From Streptomyces sp. CB02056 (GTDB taxonomy: Bacteria; Actinomycetota; Actinomycetes; Streptomycetales; Streptomycetaceae), in contig NZ_LIPD01000009.1 of NCBI RefSeq assembly GCF_001905545.1, positions 62,001 to 126,000 on the forward strand: a stretch of DNA of 64,000 nt. Reading direction: 5' to 3'. Below the pieces are notes generated by a model that worked only from the letters and a program-made list of their open reading frames with translations, ran no database searches and was not told the origin of the DNA. Position numbers and translations under genes: made by a program. Position 1 is the stretch's first letter. Each line of letters starts with the position of its first letter. Of the stretch, positions 23,472 through 32,013 are shown one piece after another.

Positions 23472-23954
23472 TCAGCCCGACTGCGGGCCCGCGTCGGCGC
23501 CCACCGACAGCACCACCGCGCTGGCCGCGCCGGCCGGGGTGTCGTAGTTCACCGTCTCCCCGGCGTGCCGCCCGAGCAGCGCCTTCCCGAGCGGGCTGTC
23601 GAAGGTCACCAGGGTGAGGTCCCGCTCCTCCGCGATCTCCGAGATCTCGACGGTCTCCTCCGTGCCGTCGTCGAACCGCACGTTCACCGTCGACCCCACC
23701 CCGACCACCCGCGCGGACGGCTCCCCGGCCACCTCGGCCTCCCGCAGCCGCGCCTCCAGCTCGACGATCCGCCGGTCCAGCCGCGCCACCTCCGACGCCC
23801 GCTGCAACTCGTCCGCCGCGTCCGCCCGGTCCCCCACCGGATCCACCCCGCGCAGCGTCGCGGCCACCTCCCCCCGCTCCACCCGCAGCTGCGCCAATTC
23901 CTCCCGCACCGCACGCAGACCCTCGGCACTGATCGGTTCCGGCCCACCGCTCAT
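23472..23954 (-). CDS. GreA/GreB-family transcription elongation factor
   Basis: 160 aa from ATG 23954 (GGGAG seven bases upstream); a GTG 30 bp earlier is possible. Residues ~10-80 form the antiparallel coiled coil (GLRAVREELAQLRVERGEV...ELQRASEVARLDRRIVELEARLREAEV). Residues ~85-155 form the FKBP-like C-terminal domain (VGVGSTVNVRFDDGTEETVEI...DSPLGKALLGRHAGETVNYDTPAG). Gre factors enter the RNA polymerase secondary channel to stimulate transcript cleavage. This is a divergent paralogue of housekeeping GreA, monocistronic here; the coiled-coil tip should be checked for the acidic pair needed for cleavage. Confidence 0.9.
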   Translation of the reverse strand: MSGGPEPISAEGLRAVREELAQLRVERGEVAATLRGVDPVGDRADAADELQRASEVARLDRRIVELEARLREAEVAGEPSARVVGVGSTVNVRFDDGTEETVEISEIAEERDLTLVTFDSPLGKALLGRHAGETVNYDTPAGAASAVVLSVGADAGPQSG

Positions 23955-24080
23955 CCCAAGCTCCCGGGGCTGCTCGTCACACACTCGAACACCGGCCGTC
24001 TCCCATTACCCCACCACCCGCACCCCCGGGCAACTTCCGGGCCGGTCGACCACCCGGAGCGGGCCCCGCGGGGCCGTGGG

Positions 24081-26300
24081 TCAGCGGGTGAGCAGCCGGG
24101 CCGGGACGATCGGTTCGAGGAAGACGCTCGGTGTGCCGTGCCAGGACACGCTGAGGGCTTCGCGGGCGCGGGTGCACGCCACGAAGAGCAGGCTCAGCTC
24201 GCCGGTGAGGTCCTCCTGGTGCTGCAGCGGGTCGGTGTCCGCCGGGGTGATCGCGCTGCGCAGGGGCACCGTGCCGTCGCTGACGCCGACCACGGCGACG
24301 CAGCGGTACTCCAGGCCCTTCATCCGGTGCATGGTGCCGACCCGTATGCCGGGCGACGGCGCGTCGCCGAGCACGTGGGTCGGGATCCCGGCTCGCCCCA
24401 GGGCGTGGGCGGCCTCGCGGCCGAGCCGTCCGGTCCGTACGGCGACGCCGATGTCCTCCGGGCTCACGCCCGAGGCGGTCCACTCCTCGACGCGGGCGAC
24501 GAGGGCCCGGAACTCCTCGGCCCGGTCGGGGTGGCCGGACACGTCGGGGTGGGCGCCGTGCAGGGTCGAGTGGTAGCCGGCCAGCGAGTCCTCCCCGCCG
24601 TCCATGTCGTCCGGGCGTTCGCCGGTGAGCAGGGACGCGGACCAGGTGAGGATCTCCTGTGTCGTCCGGTAGTTGATCCGGAGCCGGAAGGAGCGGCCGA
24701 CCACCTGGATGCCGAGCGAGCGCAGCGAGACCTTGTTCCCGTAGATCCGCTGGTGCGGATCGCCGGAGAGGAACAGGTCGTCCGGGCCGGTGGCCACGAG
24801 CGCGCGCAGGAAGCGCCATTGGACGGGGTGCAGGTCCTGCGCCTCGTCGATCACCACGTGCCGGAACGGGCGGTCGCCCTGTTCGTCGAGCATCCGCGCG
24901 GCCCGCGCGCAGACCTGGAGGTACGTCAACTCCCCGGCCTTGCGCAGCTCCTCCTCGAACGCGGCCACCGCGTGCCACAGTTCGGTCCGCTCCGGCGTTC
25001 CGAGGGCCTTGCCCCGTCCGGTCCGCGGGGCCTTCAGGTACTGCTCCCGGCTCCCGATCGACTGGGCCAGTACGACCTGCCGCCACTCCTGGTCGAGGAA
25101 CAGGTCGGTGAACCCGACGCCGAGCCGGCGGGCGACCCGTCCCCAGCGGGCCAGGATCGGGTGCTGTTGGAAGAGGACCTTCGACGGGGCGCCGCCGAGG
25201 GAGCGCCGCAGGACCTCGGCAGCCAGCGCGTCGACGGTGACCACCCGGACCTTCGCCCGGATCCGTCCGTCCGTCACGAGCAGGGCGAGGCAGCGCTCCA
25301 GCTCCGCGGCGAGGTCCTCGGAGGAGGTGGTCAGCAGAATCGATCCGTCAGGCGCGTCCGCCGGCAACCGGCGGGCCAGGTGGTAGGCCCGGTGCAGGGC
25401 CACCACCGTCTTCCCGGTGCCGGGGCCGCCGGTCACCCGGGCCGGCCCGCTGTACGACTCCCGGTAGGCGACCCGGTACTGGGCCGGGTGCAGGAAGATC
25501 CGCCAGGCGTCGAAGGGGCGTTCCAGGATCTCCAGCAGTTCGTCGGGCCCGGACACCAGGGCGACCCGGCCGCGCGCCCGGGCCATCGCCGAGACCAGCC
25601 CGTCGGCGGGCTGGTCGACGCTCGTGGGCGCGGCCGCCCGGGCGTACGCCCGGACGATCTCACGATCGATCTCGGCCGGCTCCATCCCGCTCGCGAGGCC
25701 GACCAGGACGTCGAACTGCTGCTCCGGCAGCACGCGGTGGAGCGCCTCCAGGTGGGCCTCGTCGGGGAGCAGCCGGATGATCGGCAGGATCTCCTCGTCG
25801 ACGCCCAGGCTGCGCAGGACCTTGTCGGAGCGGTCGGCGAAGAGCCTGCGGGGTTCGTCGGCGGCCAGCGCCTTCAGCGACCGGGAGGCTCGTTCCAGCG
25901 CGACGTCGTTGCGGATCTCGACGCCCTGGGTGGCGGCGTTGACCGAGGCCCGGTGCTTGACCGCCCAGTCGTTGGCCTTGTCGTGCGGAAGGACCTTCAG
26001 CAGGAGGTAGCCGTCGCCCCGGTCGGCCTTGAGGACGACCCCGCGCCAGAAGTCGGTGATCCGGATGGTCCGGATCCGGGGGTCCCGCTGGTTGGTGAGC
26101 TTCTCCAGGTGCACGCCGGTGTGGGTGGCCTCGGTGAACTTCTCGAAGGTCTCGAAGACCCGCCGCTGCACCGGCTTCTCCAGCGCCGCGAACTCCATCA
26201 GGAAGTCCCGGTGCATGCCCAGCGTCGCCACCCCGGCCCCCTCGTGCCCGTGCCCGTCCGCCCGGGCCGTGCGTTTCACTGTACTGGCCCGGATGATCAC
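24081..26300 (-). CDS. SF1 (UvrD-like) helicase with RelE/ParE-like N-terminal domain
   Basis: 739 aa if started at GTG 26300; a GTG near 26232 (GAGGGGG upstream) is a good alternative and still includes all domains. Residues ~30-125 resemble the RelE/ParE toxin fold (FAALEKPVQRRVFETFEKF, HLEKLTN, RIRTIRITDFWRGVVLKADRGDGYLLLKVLPHDKANDWA). The helicase core follows: Walker A TGGPGTGKTVVA (~298), Walker B VVIDEAQD (~500), motif IV NYRTT, and motif VI LLFVACTRARE. There is no C-terminal nuclease domain. It likely unwinds nucleic acid with ATP; the toxin-like domain may bind RNA or ribosomes. It is transcribed divergently from GAPDH. Confidence 0.88.
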   Translation of the reverse strand: MIIRASTVKRTARADGHGHEGAGVATLGMHRDFLMEFAALEKPVQRRVFETFEKFTEATHTGVHLEKLTNQRDPRIRTIRITDFWRGVVLKADRGDGYLLLKVLPHDKANDWAVKHRASVNAATQGVEIRNDVALERASRSLKALAADEPRRLFADRSDKVLRSLGVDEEILPIIRLLPDEAHLEALHRVLPEQQFDVLVGLASGMEPAEIDREIVRAYARAAAPTSVDQPADGLVSAMARARGRVALVSGPDELLEILERPFDAWRIFLHPAQYRVAYRESYSGPARVTGGPGTGKTVVALHRAYHLARRLPADAPDGSILLTTSSEDLAAELERCLALLVTDGRIRAKVRVVTVDALAAEVLRRSLGGAPSKVLFQQHPILARWGRVARRLGVGFTDLFLDQEWRQVVLAQSIGSREQYLKAPRTGRGKALGTPERTELWHAVAAFEEELRKAGELTYLQVCARAARMLDEQGDRPFRHVVIDEAQDLHPVQWRFLRALVATGPDDLFLSGDPHQRIYGNKVSLRSLGIQVVGRSFRLRINYRTTQEILTWSASLLTGERPDDMDGGEDSLAGYHSTLHGAHPDVSGHPDRAEEFRALVARVEEWTASGVSPEDIGVAVRTGRLGREAAHALGRAGIPTHVLGDAPSPGIRVGTMHRMKGLEYRCVAVVGVSDGTVPLRSAITPADTDPLQHQEDLTGELSLLFVACTRAREALSVSWHGTPSVFLEPIVPARLLTR

Positions 26301-26354
26301 TCACGCCGGGCCGCCCGACGGGTGGTCGGATCGAGGGTGGCGGTGATCACCTTC

Positions 26355-26414
26355 GGGGGTGGGGGTGGGGGGAAAGCGCAGGTCGGGGGCTCGGGTGGGG
26401 AGGGTGGGGGAGGG
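26355..26414 (+). promoter_or_regulatory. G-quadruplex-forming tracts upstream of GAPDH
   Basis: Nine G-runs of 3-6 on the + strand. 26355-26389 has four runs of 5-6 G. 26393-26414 has five runs of 3-5 G separated by single bases, the pattern of very stable parallel quadruplexes. They lie 70-130 bp before the GAPDH start on its non-template strand, in the divergent promoter region shared with the helicase. Confidence 0.7.
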
Positions 26415-26483
26415 ACCGGCGGTCGGGGTGCGGGCGGGCGAAGCTACCATGTGGGCAACACCCTCAGCTCGAAAGATGGACTT

Positions 26484-27926
26484 GTGACTGTCAACGACGA
26501 CGTGTTCACGGACTGGAAGAACCGCGAGGAGATCGCGGAGTCGATGATCCCGATCATCGGGCGGCTGCACCGGGAGCGGGACGTCACCGTTCTGCTCCAC
26601 AGCCGGTCCCTGGTGAACAAGTCGGTGGTCAGCATCCTCAAGACGCACCGCTTCGCCCGGCAGATAGCCGGCGAGGAGCTCTCGGTCACCGAGACGATGC
26701 CGTTCCTCGAGGCCCTGACCGCCCTGGACCTCGGCCCCTCGCAGATCGACCTCGGCATGCTCGCCGCGACGTACAAGGCGGACGACCGCGGCCTGTCGGT
26801 GGCGGAGTTCACCGCCCAGGCCGTCGTCGGCGCCACCGGTGAGAACAAGCTGGAGCGCCGGTCCGGGCAGGACGTCGTGTTGTACGGGTTCGGCCGCATC
26901 GGCCGGCTGGTCGCCCGGCTGCTGGTCGAGAAGGCCTCGGGCAACGGCCTGCGGCTGAAGGCGATCGTCGTGCGCAACAGCGGCGGCGACGACCTGGTCA
27001 AGCGCGCCTCGCTGCTGCGCCGTGACTCCATCCACGGCCAGTTCCAGGGCACGATCACCGTCGACGAGGCGAACAACAAGATCATCGCCAACGGCAACGA
27101 GATCACGGTGATCTACTCCGACGACCCGACCACGGTCGACTACACGGAGTACGGGATCAAGGACGCGATCCTGATCGACAACACCGGCCGCTGGCGCGAC
27201 CGCGAGGGCCTGTCGAAGCACCTGCGCCCCGGTATCGCCAAGGTCGTGCTGACCGCGCCGGGCAAGGGCGACGTCCCGAACATCGTGCACGGCGTGAACC
27301 ACGACACGATCAAGCCGGACGAGCAGATCCTGTCCTGCGCCTCGTGCACCACCAACGCCATCGTCCCGCCGCTGAAGGCGATGGAGGACGAGTACGGCGT
27401 GGTCCGCGGCCACGTGGAGACCGTCCACTCGTTCACCAACGACCAGAACCTGCTGGACAACTACCACAAGGCCGACCGCCGCGGCCGCTCGGCGCCGCTG
27501 AACATGGTGATCACCGAGACCGGTGCCGCCTCGGCCGTCGCCAAGGCCCTGCCGGACCTCCAGGCGAAGATCACCGGCAGCTCGATCCGCGTCCCGGTGC
27601 CGGACGTCTCCATCGCGATCCTCAACCTCCAGCTGAAGCGGGAGACCAACCGCGAGGACGTCCTGGAGTACCTGCGGAACGTCTCGCTGACCTCGCCGCT
27701 GAAGCGCCAGATCGACTTCACCGACTCGCCCGACGCCGTCTCCAGCGACTTCATCGGCTCGCGCCACGCCTCGATCGTGGACGCCGGCGCGACCAAGGTC
27801 GAGGGCGACAACGCGATCCTCTACCTGTGGTACGACAACGAGTTCGGCTACTCGTGCCAGGTGATCCGGGTCGTCCAGTACATCTCGGGCGTCGAGTACC
27901 CGACCTACCCGGTTCCGGCGGTCTGA
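26484..27926 (+). CDS. gap: Glyceraldehyde-3-phosphate dehydrogenase, long form
   Basis: 480 aa from GTG 26484, the only upstream start in this frame that keeps the conserved N-terminus. A ~125-residue helical extension (DWKNREEIAESMIPIIGRLHRERDV...) precedes the NAD Rossmann motif YGFGRIGRLVARLL. Catalytic Cys ~288 lies in SCASCTTNA, with the conserved His region and LWYDNEFGYSCQV at the end. It catalyses the phosphorylating oxidation of GAP in glycolysis or its reverse. Ordinary GAPDH is ~335 aa; the long form matches a second actinobacterial paralogue. A strong hairpin follows 35 bp after the stop, so it is monocistronic. Confidence 0.95.
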   Translation: MTVNDDVFTDWKNREEIAESMIPIIGRLHRERDVTVLLHSRSLVNKSVVSILKTHRFARQIAGEELSVTETMPFLEALTALDLGPSQIDLGMLAATYKADDRGLSVAEFTAQAVVGATGENKLERRSGQDVVLYGFGRIGRLVARLLVEKASGNGLRLKAIVVRNSGGDDLVKRASLLRRDSIHGQFQGTITVDEANNKIIANGNEITVIYSDDPTTVDYTEYGIKDAILIDNTGRWRDREGLSKHLRPGIAKVVLTAPGKGDVPNIVHGVNHDTIKPDEQILSCASCTTNAIVPPLKAMEDEYGVVRGHVETVHSFTNDQNLLDNYHKADRRGRSAPLNMVITETGAASAVAKALPDLQAKITGSSIRVPVPDVSIAILNLQLKRETNREDVLEYLRNVSLTSPLKRQIDFTDSPDAVSSDFIGSRHASIVDAGATKVEGDNAILYLWYDNEFGYSCQVIRVVQYISGVEYPTYPVPAV

Positions 27927-27960
27927 TCCACCGGTAGGGCAGGACGACGGAGCAGTACGG

Positions 27961-27990
27961 CGGGGCGGTGACCGACAGGTCGCCGCCCCG
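27961..27990 (+). terminator. Hairpin terminator after GAPDH
   Basis: 13-bp stem (27961-27973 / 27978-27990), one G-U wobble, GACA loop; very GC-rich, no T-run. Confidence 0.8.
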
Positions 27991-28058
27991 TCGGCGTTCG
28001 CGGGCGGGGCGGTCGCTATCTTGAGGGATCACTGACAGGACTGGGGAGGGTGATCGGG

Positions 28059-28853
28059 ATGGGTGGTCGGCGGGTGCTCGCCGCGGTGGCGGCGGCCGGG
28101 GTGCTGACGGGCGTGCTGACGGGGTGCTCCTCCGGGGGGTCTTCGAAGGGCGCGGGCGGGGCGGCCGCGGGTTCGGCCGCGGCTCCGGCCGCGTCGGGTC
28201 CGGCCACGACGGGAGCGGCGACCGGTACGGCGGGGGCGTCCGCGTCCGCGCCGGCGGCCGCCGACACCCCCGGGGCGGCTTCGGCGCCGGCCTCCGCACC
28301 GGCCCCGGCCGCCGCGGAGGCCCCGCACGCGGACCTGGAGGCGGCGCTGCTGGACGACAAGGTGGTCGGCCAGGTGCTGCCGGACGCCAAGGCGATGACC
28401 GGGTGGGAGGAGGAGAAGCGGAAGGTCGACACCGCCGACCACCAGGTCACCTGTGCCGGTGCCGCCGCGGCCTCCTGCGCGGGCAAGCCGCTGAGCGGGT
28501 CGGTGCGGTTCTCCTCGGGCGACGTGGTCGTCCGCTTCCTGGTGGACACCCTGCCCAGCCGGGACGCGGCGGCGCAGCGGCTGAAGGAGAACTACGCCTC
28601 GTACTCCGCCGGGCCGTTCAAGAAGGTCGACACCCCGGCGCTGGGCAGCGAGAGCCAGGCCTTCCAGGGGCCGCTGGCCGAGGGCGAGGGCGTCGGCATC
28701 GTGGTGCGCTCGGGCACCGTGGTGGCGAGCGTCACCAGCGAGGGCGGTCCGGTGGACGTGCCCGCGACGCGGAGGTTCGCGGTGATGCTGGTGAACCGGA
28801 TCGAGCAGGCGCAGGCCGGGAAGACGCCGGACGCCGGGCTCGGCGCGGCCTGA
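28059..28853 (+). CDS. Secreted lipoprotein, function unknown
   Basis: 264 aa from ATG 28059 (GGGAGGG eight bases upstream; GTG 28050 is an alternative). A lipoprotein signal is seen: basic MGGRR, hydrophobic core, lipobox LTGC (Cys ~24). An ~70-residue Ala/Ser/Thr/Pro/Gly linker follows, likely crossing the cell wall. The folded domain (~85-255) contains a Cys pair (TCAGAAAASCAG) that may form a disulfide, and alternating strand/helix segments (VRFSSGDVVVRFLVDTLPSRDAAAQRL...). No family recognised. It should sit on the outer face of the membrane. Confidence 0.85.
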   Translation: MGGRRVLAAVAAAGVLTGVLTGCSSGGSSKGAGGAAAGSAAAPAASGPATTGAATGTAGASASAPAAADTPGAASAPASAPAPAAAEAPHADLEAALLDDKVVGQVLPDAKAMTGWEEEKRKVDTADHQVTCAGAAAASCAGKPLSGSVRFSSGDVVVRFLVDTLPSRDAAAQRLKENYASYSAGPFKKVDTPALGSESQAFQGPLAEGEGVGIVVRSGTVVASVTSEGGPVDVPATRRFAVMLVNRIEQAQAGKTPDAGLGAA

Positions 28854-28984
28854 CGGAACCCCCTCGCCGGGCGGGCAGGGCGCTGGGCTGGGCAAACGGA
28901 TGTCAGTCGACCGTGATATGTACTTTTCCCGTGGCCGCTGTGCGGTCGTGCGAAAGATACCGATGACGTTCGAGGGGGCCAGAC

Positions 28985-30031
28985 ATGCCGCTGTTCCGAC
29001 GCCGCTCCGGCGGGGAGGGCGCGGAGGACCGGGCCGAGCGGCGCGGGTTCGGGTTCGGGTTCGGCCGCCGGGGAGCCGGAGCGCCCGCGCCGGCTGGCGG
29101 CGGCGAGCCGCGGCTCGACCCGGCGTACGGGGACGAGTCGCTGCGCCTGATGCTCCGGCAGGCCTCCGCCGGGGACTGGGCCGCGCTGCGCCCCGCGCTG
29201 GCCGCCGCCGAGGGCGAGGAGCTGACCTTCCTCGTCGGGGCGATGTCCGACGTGCCCCGGGTCGAGCAGTGGACGTCCCGCGTGCTGGCCGACGCCCCGG
29301 ACGACACGCTGCTGCTGTTGCTGTCCGGCGCCCGGCAGATCGCCTGGGGCTGGGAGGCCCGGACGGGCGCCCGGGCCAAGGACGTCACCGAGGAGCGCTG
29401 GAAGGCGTTCCACGAGCGGCTGGACACCGCCGAGGAGCAGCTGCTGGAGGTCGCCGAGCGCGAGCCGTCCTGGCACGCCCCCTGGCGGTTCCTGCAGACC
29501 AGCGCCCTCGGGGCCTCGCTCGGCCCGGAGGTCGCCACCTGCCGCTTCGAGGCCGCGGTGCGCCGGGCGCCCGGGAGCTCCGCCTCGCACTGGGTCAGGC
29601 TGCAGCAGCTGAGCGCCAAGTGGGGCGGTTCGCACGAGGAGATGCACGCGTTCGCCCGCTCGACGATGCTCGCCGCCCCGGAGGGCAGCCACCTCGGCGA
29701 GCTGGTCGCGGTCGCGCACCTGGAGCACTGGCTGGCCCTCCCGGACGGCGAGGACCGCGCCTACCTGACCAGTCCGGCCGTGGTGGCCGGGCTGCAGGAG
29801 GCGGCCTTCCGGTCCGTCCTGCACCCGGCCTTCGAGCCGGCGCGCGGCTGGCAGGGCTCCTTCAACACCTTCGCGATGGCCTTCTCCCTCGCCGACCAGC
29901 CCAAGACCGCGCGCCTGCTGTTCGAGGCGCTGGACGGCCTCGTGACCAAGGCGCCCTGGCACTACCTGTCGGGCGATCCGGTCAAGGCCTTCCGCGCCCA
30001 CCGCGACCGCTGCACCTCGTACTGGCGCTGA
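28985..30031 (+). CDS. Helical (TPR-like) cytoplasmic protein, function unknown
   Basis: 348 aa, ATG with GAGGGGG upstream. A basic, Gly/Phe-rich N-terminal ~45 residues (GFGFGFGRRGAG) precedes an all-helical body with paired helices resembling degenerate tetratricopeptide repeats (WAALRPALAAAEGEELTFL; WKAFHERLDTAEEQLLEVAEREPSWHAPWRFL; LGELVAVAHLEHWLAL). This pattern is common in streptomycete proteins of unknown role. It lies 86 bp before the HSP90 gene and the large TPR protein, same strand, so a chaperone-related role is possible. Confidence 0.75.
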   Translation: MPLFRRRSGGEGAEDRAERRGFGFGFGRRGAGAPAPAGGGEPRLDPAYGDESLRLMLRQASAGDWAALRPALAAAEGEELTFLVGAMSDVPRVEQWTSRVLADAPDDTLLLLLSGARQIAWGWEARTGARAKDVTEERWKAFHERLDTAEEQLLEVAEREPSWHAPWRFLQTSALGASLGPEVATCRFEAAVRRAPGSSASHWVRLQQLSAKWGGSHEEMHAFARSTMLAAPEGSHLGELVAVAHLEHWLALPDGEDRAYLTSPAVVAGLQEAAFRSVLHPAFEPARGWQGSFNTFAMAFSLADQPKTARLLFEALDGLVTKAPWHYLSGDPVKAFRAHRDRCTSYWR

Positions 30032-30117
30032 CGCGCACCCGGCGCCGGGCCGTACGGGCGCCGCCGCCGACCCGCATCCCACCACCGTCATCCACCCCGC
30101 GATCGAAAGAGCCTCCG

Positions 30118-32013
30118 GTGTCCCCTACCGACAACCCGACGAGTGCGCACACCTTCCAGGTGGACCTGCGCGGCCTGGTGGACCTGCTCTCCCACCACCT
30201 CTACTCCAGCCCGCGGGTCTACCTGCGCGAGCTGCTGCAGAACGCCGTGGACGCGATCTCCGCCCGCCGCGCCCTCGACCCCGGGGCGCCGGCCAGGATC
30301 ACCGTCCGGGCCGACGACGCGCTGTCCGTCACCGACACCGGCATCGGCCTGACCGAGCAGGACGTCCACACCTTCCTCGCCACCATCGGCCGCAGCTCCA
30401 AGCGCGACGCCGACGGCCGGCTCGACGGCGCCGGGCTGGCCCGGGCCCGCGGCGACTTCATCGGCCAGTTCGGCATCGGCCTGCTCGCCTGCTTCGTGGT
30501 CGCCGACGAGATCACCGTGGTCACCCGCTCCGCCGCCACCCCGGACGCCCCGGCGATCGAGTGGCGCGGCAGCTCCGACGGCAGCTACACCATCCGCACC
30601 CTGCCCGCCTCGGCCAAGCCCGAGCCGGGCACCACCGTCACGCTGGTCCCGCGCGCCGACGCCGCCGAGTGGACCCGCGCCGGCCGGGTCCTCGCCCTCG
30701 CCCGGGACTTCGGCAGCCTGCTGCGCCACGACGTCACCGTGGTCGACGGCAACGGAACCGAGCACCGGGTCAACCGCACCCCGCCGTGGGCCGAGCGCCA
30801 CGCCTCCCCGCTGGCCAGGCGCGACGCGCTCGCCGAGTACTGCCGCGCCGCCTTCGACTTCACCCCGCTCGACACCATCGAGCTGGACCTGCCGCTGGTC
30901 GGCCTGCGCGGCGTCGCGTACGTCCTGCCGGACGCCGCCTCGCCCTCGCGCCGCAACGGCCACCGGGTGCACCTCAAGGGCATGCTGCTCTCCGACCAGG
31001 CCGACGAACTGCTGCCGGACTGGGCGTTCTTCGTCCGCTGCGTGGTCGACACCGACGGGCTGCGCCCCACCGCCTCCCGCGAGGGCCTGTACGCCGACGA
31101 GACGCTGGCCGCCGTGCGGGACGCGCTCGGCGCCCGGATCCGCGACTGGCTGACCGGCCTGTCCGCGAGCGACCCGGCGCTGCTGCACCGCTTCCTGTCC
31201 GTCCACCACCTGGCCGTCAAGGAACTCGCGCGCTACGACGACGAGTTGCTGCGGATGATGCTGCCGTGGCTGCCGTTCGAGACCACCGACGGCAACGTCA
31301 CCCTGGACGAGTTCGCCCGCAGCCACCCGGCGGTGCTGGTGACCAGGACGGTCGAGGAGTTCCGCCAGGTCGCCCCGATCGCCGGCGCCGCCGGGCTCGG
31401 CGTGGTCAACGGCGGCTACACCTACGACCACGACCTGGTGCACCGGCTGCCCGAGATCCGCCCCGGCGTCTCCGTCTCCGACCTCGACCCGGGCACCGTC
31501 ACCGCGCACCTGGACACCGTCGACCCGGCCGCCGAGCTGGCCGCCAACGCCTTCCTGGCGATCGCCCGCGAGGTGGTCGGCCGGTTCGACTGCGACGTCG
31601 CGCTGCGCAGCTTCCACCCCACCAACGCGCCCGCCCTGCTGCTCGACAACCGGGAGGCCCGGCACGAGCGCACCCGGGCCCAACTCGCCGACGAGGCCGA
31701 CGGGTTGTGGGCGGACATCCTCGGCTCGCTGCGCGCCGAGGCGCCCCGCGCCCAGCTGGTGCTCAACCACCTCAACCCGCTGGTGCGCCGCGCCGCCACC
31801 GTCACCAGCCGCGAGCTGGCCGTCACCGCCGTCGAGGCGCTGTACGGGCAGGCCGTGCTGATGACCCGCCGCCCGCTCAAGGCCAGCGAGTCCGCGCTGC
31901 TCAACCGCTCGTTCATCAGCCTGCTCGACCACGCCATGCTCGGCCACGAGGCCGGCGGGGCGGGCGGGGCGAACGGGGCGGGCGGCTTCCCCGAGGGCGG
32001 GGAGGGGGCGTGA
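30118..32013 (+). CDS. HSP90-family chaperone (HtpG-like)
   Basis: 631 aa from GTG 30118 (AAAGAG upstream). The GHKL ATP site is clear: LRELLQNAVDAI (N-box), VTDTGIGLTEQDV, ATIGRSSKR, and GQFGIGLLACFVVAD (G2 lid glycine loop). The middle domain holds RNGHRVHLKGMLLSDQADELLPDWAFFVRCVVDTDGLRPTASREG, with the conserved Arg/SRE region of HSP90. The C-terminal dimerisation region is short and ends in a Gly/Ala tail, with no MEEVD, as in bacteria. Bacterial HtpG is ~620 aa, so it is full length. Its stop overlaps the start of the large TPR gene, an arrangement suggesting a dedicated co-chaperone. Confidence 0.93.
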   Translation: MSPTDNPTSAHTFQVDLRGLVDLLSHHLYSSPRVYLRELLQNAVDAISARRALDPGAPARITVRADDALSVTDTGIGLTEQDVHTFLATIGRSSKRDADGRLDGAGLARARGDFIGQFGIGLLACFVVADEITVVTRSAATPDAPAIEWRGSSDGSYTIRTLPASAKPEPGTTVTLVPRADAAEWTRAGRVLALARDFGSLLRHDVTVVDGNGTEHRVNRTPPWAERHASPLARRDALAEYCRAAFDFTPLDTIELDLPLVGLRGVAYVLPDAASPSRRNGHRVHLKGMLLSDQADELLPDWAFFVRCVVDTDGLRPTASREGLYADETLAAVRDALGARIRDWLTGLSASDPALLHRFLSVHHLAVKELARYDDELLRMMLPWLPFETTDGNVTLDEFARSHPAVLVTRTVEEFRQVAPIAGAAGLGVVNGGYTYDHDLVHRLPEIRPGVSVSDLDPGTVTAHLDTVDPAAELAANAFLAIAREVVGRFDCDVALRSFHPTNAPALLLDNREARHERTRAQLADEADGLWADILGSLRAEAPRAQLVLNHLNPLVRRAATVTSRELAVTAVEALYGQAVLMTRRPLKASESALLNRSFISLLDHAMLGHEAGGAGGANGAGGFPEGGEGA

